Origin: Thermoplasmata archaeon
GTDB taxonomy: Archaea; Thermoplasmatota; Thermoplasmata; Lutacidiplasmatales; UBA184
Direction of reading: 5' to 3'
Length of the DNA: 64,000 bases
Assembly: GCA_027306505.1 (NCBI GenBank)
Contig: DAHUZP010000001.1
Span: 1 to 64,000 of the forward strand
Below are positions 40,721 through 48,052 of the stretch, piece after piece (the first letter of the stretch is position 1; each line of letters begins with the position of its first letter). The notes beneath the pieces were generated by a model. The model did not search any database. It was not told where the DNA came from and saw nothing but the letters and a program-made list of their open reading frames with translations. The translations under genes and the position numbers were made by a program.

Positions 40721-42274
40721 GTGACTGGTCAGCGGTCCGAAGCCTGCGGTAGAAGATGGGGGAGTACCGCCCCCCCCGCGCTATCCGAAGGGCACCAAGG
40801 CGAGGCGACCCGGTCCGTGCCTCACCGGGCCCTGCCCCCTCAGCCGTAACGTCTGGATCACGGTGGCGAGGACCTCGAACACCTTCCCTCCCCGCCAACT
40901 CCGACTGCCCCCACTGAACTTCCTCGCCAAGACCATCGGGCAGAGGGCGCGCTCCGCCCGATTGTTCGTACCCTCCACCGTCGGGTTCAGCACGAACTCG
41001 AACAGCCAGGCACTCTGGGAGAGCACCTCCTTCACGAAGTGCTCCCCTCGGACCGACGTCCCGCTCCCGACGCGGTTCTTCAGCCCCCCCTCCAGCGCCT
41101 GCCAGAGCTGCTCCACGTCCCCGATCGTCCCCTTCCCGGCCACCTTCTCCGCCGCCTCCCAGACCTCCTTCATCACCGCGTGGATGGACCTCCCCTCCTC
41201 TCCGAGGGCGTCCTCCAACTCCTTCGAGTCCCCCAGGAGATGGAACCGACAGAGCTGCTGGGTCTGGTTCGTCTTCCTCGCCACCGTCTCGTAGACCGAG
41301 AAACGGTCGTGGGTCAGCACCCCCCGAGGCTGGGGACATAGCCGCTCCAGCGCCTCCTCGTGCCCCCGGGTCGGGGCCACCCGATAGATCATCGAACGGT
41401 CGGTGGCCGCAACCCAGAGGTGGCCCGGCACGACATCTACTGACCGCGAGGTCTCGTCCATGCACCTCGCTGGGGCGGCTCGCATCTCCTCCCGGAACCC
41501 TTCGAAGACCGGGGTGCAGGCCTCCGCCATCTGAGCGAGGACCGCGTGCACCTCCCCTTCGCTGACCTTCAGACCGTAGAGGGTCTCGAGGATGGGCGGG
41601 ATCTGCTCGAGGGGTAGGCGGTGCTGGACCCGGAGCTGAACGATGACGTGCATCGCCCTCAACCCCAGCTGAGCCCCCGGGAGGACCCCGGGGACGCGGG
41701 ACTCCACCAGCTTCCGACGGGAGCGGCAGTAGCGCCGCTCCACCGTGTAGGCGGTCACCTCCGTGCAGGGGAGGGGGAGGTCCTCCACGACCCGCTCCCG
41801 GGTCTCCTGGATGTCGCTCAGTTCGTGGCCCTGACGCTCGGGGCACTGGGTGAGGGGAAGGGGGGGACCCGCTGGTCGATGTGGTTCGGGCGGGGTCGAT
41901 GGTGGGGGGCGTGGCCCTTCTCAGCCCCGGGCTTCCCCCCGCTCTTCCGAGGTTCGGCGGCGGTCCGGAGGGCATGGGCCTTGCCGTGCTTGACTCCGAC
42001 CGTCTCGGGGTGGCGCTGCGTCTACACCTCGAACTCCTTCGCCCGCTTCTCCAGCTCCTCCAAGCGTCGGAGGACGTCCTCCAGCTTCTTCTTGGAGACC
42101 ACGACGGTCTCCCCTCCATCGTCCGGTAGGACCAGCACCAAGGTCTGCTCGGGGGACATACTACCCTCGAGTACCGGGTGAAAGCGTCCCCGGATTCACA
42201 GGTATGGGCACTGGGCTCGGCGGCCGTCGAAGACGGCCTCGTCAGACGCCGACTTCAATCCACTGACCAGTCAA
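40721..42274 (-). mobile_element. IS66-like insertion sequence (decayed) with perfect 8-bp target duplication
   Basis: Terminal inverted repeats TGACTGGTCAG at 40722-40732 and, on the other strand, 42263-42273 match exactly over 11 bp, with weaker similarity continuing inward. The 1554-bp element is flanked by identical 8-bp direct repeats GGTCGGAC, the duplication length usual for IS66. It carries one leftward transposase frame that is broken by a stop and a frameshift. It sits in what would otherwise be a compact divergent promoter region between sufU and sufD. Confidence 0.87.
40781..42159 (-). pseudogene. IS66-like transposase, interrupted by amber stop and frameshift
   Basis: From the ATG at 42159: MSPEQTLVLVLPDDGGETVV, then a coiled coil, then an in-frame TAG at 42022-42024. 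The same frame continues with KSGGKPGAEKGHAPHHRPRP, and then a one-base shift is needed in a run of seven G (41860-41866). The frame then runs openly to 40781 with CPERQGHELSDIQETRERVV, the DDE core (CMDETSRSVDVVPGHLWVAATDRS, GVLTHDRFSVYETVA) and the IS66 C-terminus NPTVEGTNNRAERALCPMVLARKFSGG. The part from 41788 (335 residues) is intact. The usual CPxCG linker is changed to CPERQG. The homopolymer shift could be an assembly error; the TAG is harder to explain that way. Confidence 0.75.
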
Positions 42275-42282
42275 GGTCGGAC
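42275..42282. repeat. 8-bp target-site duplication, right copy
   Basis: GGTCGGAC, identical to 40713-40720. Confidence 0.85.
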
Positions 42283-42335
42283 CTCGGGGCCCTGCGCCGC
42301 GCATGCCCATGGCCCTTCGAGGGGGCCTCAACCGC

Positions 42336-42344
42336 CCTTATATC
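42336..42344 (+). promoter_or_regulatory. TATA box of sufD
   Basis: CTTATATCG centred about 27 bp upstream of the ATG at 42366; decides that start over the upstream in-frame codon at 42303. Confidence 0.6.
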
Positions 42345-42365
42345 GAGCGCCCGCTGTTTCCATCG

Positions 42366-43778
42366 ATGGCCTCCGCCTCCGTCGTCTCCCCCTCCGACTG
42401 GTTCGTCGAGCGACAGGTCGGCGAGCTAGCTTCCTCCCTAGGGGAGCCTGAGAGCGTCACCGCCCGGCGCCGGCAGGCCTTCGAGTCCTACCGACGGCTC
42501 GCGGTGGAGCCCAATCCGCTCTACCGCCAGTACAGCTACTTCTCCGGTGTGGACCTGCGACGGGCCGACCCGGCCGCGAGCGGTCAGGCCGTCCGACGCC
42601 CGAAGCCGGGACCATCGACGGTCCTGCTGGTGCACGATGCCTCTGGGACCCACGTCGAGATGCCCGAGCAGCTCCGCTCGGCGGGCCTTTCGGTGGAGAC
42701 GGTCCCCGAGGTGCTGAAGGGACCGAACGCGGAAAGCTTCGTAGGGACGGGGAACACCTCCCATGAGAAGTTCCTCTCCCTCAACTCGGCCCTGTTCAAC
42801 CGGGGGGTCCGCCTCGATGTACCCGACGACTTCCCCATCCCGGTCCGTGTCCAGGATGTCTCCGTGCTCTCCCGTCCGGACCAGGCGCTCCTGGTCCGTC
42901 GCGTCCTCCGGGCCGGGAAGCGGACCCGGGTCTGCTACAGCGAGGAGGTCTATGCGACCGAGGAAGCCCGTGACCAGCGGCTCTACTCCTCGGTGGTGCA
43001 CGCCACCAGCGGGCAGGGGGCCCAGATGGTCTACCTCACGGTCCACGTGCCCGACGAGCGGGCCGTGAGCTTCTACGGCCGGGAAGGGGTCACCGGCCCG
43101 GGCTCCCATCTGGGCTGGATCTGGTCCGGGTTCGGAGGGATGCGGACGAACTACCGCAACGACACCCATCTCGCCCACCCGGGCTCGGAGGTCGACGACC
43201 TCCAGACCATCTACGGCGATGGTAGCTCAGCGTTCAACAACTACGTCGAGATCACCCACGACAGCGACTCGACCACGGGGCAGTCGATCACGCGGGGGGT
43301 GTTCAAGGACCACTCCCGGGGGACCTCCCGGGGGATGATGCGCATCCAGCCCAAGACCCAGAAGGTCGTCTCCTACCTCGCGGAGTACGGGATGCTGCTC
43401 TCCAAGACCGCCCGGTGCGAGACCACCCCCGACCTGGAGATCCTGTCCTCCATGGACGTGAAGGCGACGCACTCCTCCTCGGTCACCCCCGTGGACCGGG
43501 AGAAGGTGTTCTATCTGGAGAGCCGCGGCATTGACGAGCTCGACGCGACCCGGATGATCACCGAGGGTTTTCTCTCCGCCGTGCTGGACCGCGCCCCGGT
43601 CGCAGGGCTGCGCGAGGTGCTCTACCCGATCTTGGACGCACGCTGGAACGGCCGACCGGTCCACTGGACCTCGGAAGGCACTCTCCCGTTCATGCCGCCC
43701 CTCAGCATCCTCGGCTGGGGCGAGGTGGGCGACTGGCGGATGGACACCAAGCTCCGAGACACCGCGGGTCGGGGCTAG
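42366..43778 (+). CDS. sufD: SufD-like Fe-S assembly protein
   Basis: 470 residues. The beta-helix core and C-terminus are SufB/SufD family: LLVHDASGTHVEMPEQL, a run of short beta strands, SRGMMRIQPKTQKVVSYLAEYGMLLSKTARCETTPDLEILSSMDVKATHSSSVTPVDREKVFYLESRGIDELDATRMITEGFL. The residues 'KATHSSS' replace the usual 'CSHG', and the N-terminus lacks the SufB signature, so SufD is preferred; the genuine SufB is at 55.6 kb. It would form SufBC2D with the products at 55.6-59.5 kb. The gene is apart from sufBC, divergent from sufU. Confidence 0.82.
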   Translation: MASASVVSPSDWFVERQVGELASSLGEPESVTARRRQAFESYRRLAVEPNPLYRQYSYFSGVDLRRADPAASGQAVRRPKPGPSTVLLVHDASGTHVEMPEQLRSAGLSVETVPEVLKGPNAESFVGTGNTSHEKFLSLNSALFNRGVRLDVPDDFPIPVRVQDVSVLSRPDQALLVRRVLRAGKRTRVCYSEEVYATEEARDQRLYSSVVHATSGQGAQMVYLTVHVPDERAVSFYGREGVTGPGSHLGWIWSGFGGMRTNYRNDTHLAHPGSEVDDLQTIYGDGSSAFNNYVEITHDSDSTTGQSITRGVFKDHSRGTSRGMMRIQPKTQKVVSYLAEYGMLLSKTARCETTPDLEILSSMDVKATHSSSVTPVDREKVFYLESRGIDELDATRMITEGFLSAVLDRAPVAGLREVLYPILDARWNGRPVHWTSEGTLPFMPPLSILGWGEVGDWRMDTKLRDTAGRG

Positions 43779-43925
43779 GCCACGCCCACCCCGATAGTTC
43801 CGCATCGGGTGACCTTCCCCCCGACCACCCGGAGAAGGGCCCGAAAAGACACCGGTCGACCCGCCATCCAGGCAGAAGAAGGGGGCGCAGGAAGGCCGTT
43901 CCTTAGCAGGCTCATTTTCGCTCAG

Positions 43926-43931
43926 CTTAAG
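43926..43931 (+). promoter_or_regulatory. TATA-like box of the membrane-protein gene
   Basis: CTTAAG centred 27 bp upstream of a GTG at 43955. It overlaps the alternative ATG-like start at 43931, which it argues against. Confidence 0.55.
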
Positions 43932-43954
43932 TGCCACGACGATCGTGCCCCACC

Positions 43955-44650
43955 GTGCAAGAGCTGCCGGTCGCCCTGGAGATCTCCCTCCTCCTCTTGA
44001 CCGCGGCCCTCGCCTTCCTGTCGCTGAGGGGCTACCTTCAGTACCTCAGCAAGAAGGTCCGGGTCCAGCTCATGTGGGCGAGCGGGCTCACGCTCGCGAC
44101 CGCGGCGATGGCCATCGAAGCCATCGTCTACGCGGGGATCGTCAGCGAGCTCATCCTGCAGGCCTACGTCTTCCTCACCGCCGCTCTGGTAGGTGTGCTC
44201 TCTCTCGGGGCGACCCGGGTCCTCCGCCGGCCCCGCCTGGAGGCGGGCTACGCCTGGTACACGGTCGCCATGTGCGCCCTGGTGGGCGTCGCGAGCTTCC
44301 TCACCCCGGTCCCCCAGAACATCGTGGTCGACGGGGTCATCTCCGGGAACCCCCCCCTGACCCTCATCCTCCTCTCGACCCTCGTCACGGGTCCGGCGAC
44401 GGTCGTGCTGCTGCTCTCAGCGGCGGTCTCATTGCGGCGATCGCACAAGTGGCAGAACCTGCTCATGATCGGGGGCGCCCTAGTGCTGGGAGCCGGAGGC
44501 ACGCTCTACATCGCCTCGTTCCCGATCGCGCTCTACTACGCGGAGTTCATCGGCATCGTGCTGCTTTTCCTCGGGCTCATCAGCCTCCAGAGGCTCGCGG
44601 CGGCCACGAGCGCCCCCGCGCCCACCCCCCTGATGGTCCAGCACCCGTAG
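43955..44650 (+). CDS. Polytopic membrane protein of unknown function (7 predicted helices)
   Basis: 231 residues from the leaderless GTG at 43955. Hydrophobic segments: LEISLLLLTAALAFLSLRG, LMWASGLTLATAAMAIEAIVYAG, LILQAYVFLTAALVGVLSLGA, WYTVAMCALVGVASFL, LILLSTLVTGPATVVLLLSAAVS, LLMIGGALVLGAGGTLYIAS and YYAEFIGIVLLFLGLISLQ. Short loops and the number of helices resemble sensor-type seven-helix membrane domains of archaea. No catalytic motif or retinal-binding Lys signature could be assigned. Isolated, with a receiver-domain relic downstream on the other strand. Confidence 0.7.
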   Translation: MQELPVALEISLLLLTAALAFLSLRGYLQYLSKKVRVQLMWASGLTLATAAMAIEAIVYAGIVSELILQAYVFLTAALVGVLSLGATRVLRRPRLEAGYAWYTVAMCALVGVASFLTPVPQNIVVDGVISGNPPLTLILLSTLVTGPATVVLLLSAAVSLRRSHKWQNLLMIGGALVLGAGGTLYIASFPIALYYAEFIGIVLLFLGLISLQRLAAATSAPAPTPLMVQHP

Positions 44651-44754
44651 TACGGCGGGCCCGCGAAAGGATACCTCCGGACCGTGCCGGGGGTAGCTCC
44701 CGGCCTCCCCCGGAGCATGCACCGGACTGTGCATAGCCGGATCCTCGGACCTAA

Positions 44755-44928
44755 TCTGAGGTCCATGAAGACGAGCTCCGGGTGGACCCGGCGGAAGACC
44801 CTCCAGGCCTCCACCGATTCGCCGGACTCGAGGGTGTCCCTTGGTTCGATCCCCACGCGGCATGGCGCGGAGCGAAGGACCCACCGGACGGCCGGCGAAT
44901 CGTCGGCCATTGGTACCTTGAGGAGCAT
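44755..44928 (-). pseudogene. Truncated response-regulator receiver domain
   Basis: About 58 residues from an ATG at 44928: KVPMADDSPAVRWVLRSAP (acidic pair) then SVEAWRVFRRVHPELVFMDLRLG, with the Asp of VFMD as the phospho-acceptor. The second half of the receiver fold (the Thr/Ser and Lys residues) is missing and the sequence becomes Arg-rich, so it is a remnant. The remaining DNA from 44650 to 45231 shows no other supportable gene. Confidence 0.5.
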
Positions 44929-45202
44929 ACTGAGAACGATACCATCATGGCCTAGGCGTTCCGGTCAGGATCGTTCTGGAGAGACAGGTAGGTTCTCATG
45001 AACGAGCACTATACATTTGCATACTCGCAGCCAGGAGCTCCAGCGCGCTGCTGCCAGGGAAGCGGGTGGATCCCATCGCCAGGCCTCTCGCGCTTCCCGG
45101 AACGAGCCGCATCCCTGGCGGGGGGAGGGGAGTTACCCACCTCCTGGCCAGCGCACGTGCCCGGGAGAGCCCGCGTCGTCCTCTGACCGGTGCGTCACCG
45201 GT
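44929..45202. other. Intergenic region, no gene supported
   Basis: It contains patches of lower GC (for example around 45007-45026) but no open frame with recognisable content. Confidence 0.4.
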
Positions 45203-45210
45203 CTTATGTT
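45203..45210 (+). promoter_or_regulatory. TATA-like box of the acyl-CoA dehydrogenase gene
   Basis: CTTATGTT centred about 25 bp upstream of the ATG at 45232. Confidence 0.5.
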
Positions 45211-45231
45211 TCCGCCCGATAGGGGACGGGT

Positions 45232-46833
45232 ATGCCCCTGCCCTTCCCGCTCTTGGACGCCCACCTCGCGATCACCGGCAAGCCCCTTTCCCCGGAGGTC
45301 CGCACGCGTCTGGAAGCGTACGCGAAGTTCGTCGAGACGGAGCTCGAGCCGGTCACTTACGAGGTGGACCGGCGTGCACGACCGTACCTTTCCCACCACG
45401 ACACGCTCGGGGGGGACCCCGAGGAGGTGGTCCTGAACGCAGCGCACCGCGCGGCGCTCCAGAAGATCTACCAGACCGGCATCAGCACGGGGCCCGCGGA
45501 AGGACGGCACCCCTGGTGGGAGACCTTCGCCCTGGGCTTCCTCACCACCGACGTGGGGTGCTTCTGCTCGGCGACGGTCACGATGGCCACCGTCTTCTCA
45601 CTCGTGAAGTACGGCACCGAGGAGCTCAAGGCCAAGTTCCTCCCCACGCTGCTGGAGAACGGCGCCGCGCGGCAGGGCGCGACCTGGGCGACGGAAGCCC
45701 AGGGCGGCTCCGACCTGGGCTCCAACCGAGCCCGAGCGAAACCCACCGGTGAGGGGGGGCGCTTCTTGCTCAACGGTGAGAAGTACTTCTGCTCCAACGT
45801 AGGGGCCGAGTTCGCGGTCGTGACCGCGCGCCCCGAAGGCGCGCCAGAGGGACCGAAGGGGCTCCGGCTCTTCTTCGTGCCCGCGAAACGGGAGAAGGGA
45901 GGGCCCAACTGGAAGATCCGCCGTCTCAAGGAGAAGCTAGGGACCACGTCGGTTCCCACCGGAGAGGTCTCCCTCATCGACACCGAAGGGTACCAACTGG
46001 GGACCGATCAGGAAGGGCTCTACCCGACCATGGAGATGCTGAACGTCTCCCGGGTCTGCAACGCGATGGGGAGCGCTGGGGTTCTCTATCGGGCGCTCCA
46101 GGTGGCGATGGAGCACACCCGGGCAAGGGAGGCCTTTGGTAGACCGCTCATCGACCACCCGCTCATGGCCGTGGATCTCGCACGTCTCGCGACGGAGGCG
46201 GAGACGGCAGGGTTGCTCGCCTTCGAGCCAGCCTTCGCTTTCGATGCGGTGTGGAAGGACCGGCCGGCGCGCACGCCGGGCTTCCTCCTCTTCCGCTACG
46301 CGACACACGCCGCGAAGCTCGTGACGGCGGACCAGGCCGTCCGGGGCGCCTGCGCGACGATGGAGATCTTCGGTGGCCCCGGTTACCTGGAGGAGTTCCC
46401 CGTGGCGAAGCTTGTGCGCGATGCCTTGGTGGTGCCGGTCTGGGAAGGCGGCGCGAACCGCCAGTCCCTCGATGCCTGGGAGGTGTCGGTCAGGGCCCAC
46501 CCGGAGAACGCTTGGTTGGAGCAGGCCGCTAAGGTCCGCGACCGGGCGGACCTCCCAGAGGGCGTCCAGGGCTTCCTGGAGCGCCGTCTCCAAGCGGCCC
46601 AGGACCCGGTGGGGGGGGAGCTCGCGGCCAGGAGCAAGCTCCAGGCGATTTCGGAGCTCCGACAGATGACGCTGCTCGCCCGTCTAGCTGAGGGCGCGGG
46701 GAGCGGTGGCCGCTCCTCTCCGGAAGCCCAGAGGGCGAGGGCCTTCGCAGAGATCTTTGCGGTGATGCGCGATGGAGGACCCGGCTCGATCGTGCCCATG
46801 GTGATGGTGGCCAACCTGCTATCCGCGATCTGA
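45232..46833 (+). CDS. Acyl-CoA dehydrogenase (AidB-like branch)
   Basis: 533 residues, longer than the usual 380-400. FAD-binding and catalytic-domain landmarks are ATWATEAQGGSDLGSN, FLLNGEKYFCSN, LGTTSVPTGEVSL, VSRVCNAMGSAGVLYRALQVAMEHTRAREAFGRPLIDHPLM and CATMEIFGGPGYLEEFPVAKLVRDALVVPVWEGGANRQSLD. The Arg-x2-Ala-Phe-Gly and EGxxN elements fit the AidB/long-chain group, with an additional helical C-terminal domain of about 120 residues. It oxidises acyl-CoA alpha-beta bonds with an electron-transfer flavoprotein or similar. It could take part in beta-oxidation of the pimelyl-CoA intermediates from the benzoyl-CoA pathway, which is inference only. Confidence 0.83.
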   Translation: MPLPFPLLDAHLAITGKPLSPEVRTRLEAYAKFVETELEPVTYEVDRRARPYLSHHDTLGGDPEEVVLNAAHRAALQKIYQTGISTGPAEGRHPWWETFALGFLTTDVGCFCSATVTMATVFSLVKYGTEELKAKFLPTLLENGAARQGATWATEAQGGSDLGSNRARAKPTGEGGRFLLNGEKYFCSNVGAEFAVVTARPEGAPEGPKGLRLFFVPAKREKGGPNWKIRRLKEKLGTTSVPTGEVSLIDTEGYQLGTDQEGLYPTMEMLNVSRVCNAMGSAGVLYRALQVAMEHTRAREAFGRPLIDHPLMAVDLARLATEAETAGLLAFEPAFAFDAVWKDRPARTPGFLLFRYATHAAKLVTADQAVRGACATMEIFGGPGYLEEFPVAKLVRDALVVPVWEGGANRQSLDAWEVSVRAHPENAWLEQAAKVRDRADLPEGVQGFLERRLQAAQDPVGGELAARSKLQAISELRQMTLLARLAEGAGSGGRSSPEAQRARAFAEIFAVMRDGGPGSIVPMVMVANLLSAI

Positions 46834-47041
46834 GCCCCTGGGCCCACCCGACCCCTCACTCCCCGCCGGGAAGTGAGCGCTCACCCCACGGCCATGGGTC
46901 CCGGTGCGAGAGACGCCGCCCGAAGCGGGCCCGGGACCCTCGGGAAGGGGTCTTCGTCATCCTGATGTGAGGGAACGGCCCTGAAGGAGCATCGCCTTCG
47001 GTAACGCGGCTCGGGTTCGGGGAGGTGAAGAGACCAGCTTC

Positions 47042-47368
47042 ATGGGAGAGCGCCGTACCGTGGTCTGGGTGCTCTTGGTCACCCTGGCCCTGGGGCTCGT
47101 GGCGGGAGCCCTGATCGAGCGGGCCACCCCGGCGCTGGGGAGCTTCCTCAACGAGAACTCAGCGGTGATCTTCGGCATCGGGATCATCTTCCTGGAAGGC
47201 CCTTCCCTGGTGCTCTCCATCGTCCTCCCCCGTCGCATCACCCGGATCTGGGTGCGCAACGCGCTCGAGGCCGGAGGTCCCTTCATGGCCTTCGCCGGAT
47301 ACGTGCTCGCCTACGGGCTGTTGCTCAATCCGCCCTTCCGGTTTGGGCCGTGGCTGCCCCACCCCTAG
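47042..47368 (+). CDS. Small membrane protein with three helices
   Basis: 108 residues. Hydrophobic segments VVWVLLVTLALGLVAGALIE, AVIFGIGIIFLEGPSLVLSIVL and GPFMAFAGYVLAYGLLLN. A GGAGGTGA sequence ends about 14 bp before the ATG, far for a ribosome binding site. Family not recognised. Confidence 0.5.
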   Translation: MGERRTVVWVLLVTLALGLVAGALIERATPALGSFLNENSAVIFGIGIIFLEGPSLVLSIVLPRRITRIWVRNALEAGGPFMAFAGYVLAYGLLLNPPFRFGPWLPHP

Positions 47369-47408
47369 AAGCGACCTCCGCCGTCCGCCGGGTCCTGCTC
47401 CGAAAGTG

Positions 47409-47415
47409 CCATAAC
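47409..47415 (+). promoter_or_regulatory. TATA-like box upstream of the PQ-rich membrane protein gene
   Basis: CCATAAC centred 26 bp upstream of the GTG at 47438. Confidence 0.5.
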
Positions 47416-47437
47416 CCCGCCCCTTCCCGTCTAGGAC

Positions 47438-47878
47438 GTGGCCGCCATGACGATGGACACGCAAGCTCCCTCCCCCTTTGGGCCGGCCCCCGCGAACCGA
47501 GGAGGTTACCAGCAGGCCTACGGGAATGCCTCCGCCTACCCCCAGGGCTACCCCGCCCAGGAGTACGCGACCCCGGCTCCGGCCGCCTACAGTGGCGGGC
47601 TTCGGGATGCGGAGGTCGTCGAGGCCCGAAGGACCCACGCCCGGGGGGCCATGATCTACATGCTCGCGTGGATCGTGATCGCGGTCGCCCTTCCATTGCT
47701 CTTCGCCTCGCTCGGGCTCGCGATCAGCTCCGGAGGACTAGGCGCTACGCCGCAGGACCTGCTGCTGACCGGCCTCGGCATGCTCGCCGCGGGTATGGCC
47801 ATCCGGGGCGTGGGGTTCTCGCTCATGATGAAGGCGGACTTCCTCATCCGCGCCCACGCATGGACCGGGCCCCGCTAG
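47438..47878 (+). CDS. Membrane protein with Gln/Tyr/Pro-rich N-terminus
   Basis: 146 residues from a leaderless GTG at 47438. Residues 1-55 are a low-complexity Pro/Gln/Tyr/Ala region (YQQAYGNASAYPQGYPAQEY), likely disordered and cytoplasmic. Two membrane helices follow (MIYMLAWIVIAVALPLLFASLG and LLLTGLGMLAAGMAIRGVGFS). Short PQY-rich tails of this kind also occur at the end of the kelch-PKD protein downstream. Function unknown. Confidence 0.6.
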   Translation: MAAMTMDTQAPSPFGPAPANRGGYQQAYGNASAYPQGYPAQEYATPAPAAYSGGLRDAEVVEARRTHARGAMIYMLAWIVIAVALPLLFASLGLAISSGGLGATPQDLLLTGLGMLAAGMAIRGVGFSLMMKADFLIRAHAWTGPR

Positions 47879-48052
47879 AGCGCCCGACCACGCGGCAGGA
47901 AGGAAGGGATCCTTCGGGCGCCCGAAGGGTGCGCGGGGCGAGGGCGCTCTCGCCCTGGGCTCGGGTCACCTAGGGGGCTGCCGTCCTTCTCTGGGGCCAG
48001 GCCCCGCCGATCCTCCCCCCCAGGGCCGCGCTCTGCGGCCTCGGAGACGGGT

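Noticed and set aside
30503-42024. In-frame TAG codons as pyrrolysine
   Set aside because: Both occur in genes with other lesions (truncation or frameshift), and no pyl genes are visible in the window; simple decay explains them better.
42385-42400. CCCCCTCCGAC match to the tRNA-Met 3' end as an attR
   Set aside because: Only 11 bases, inside the sufD coding sequence; likely chance.
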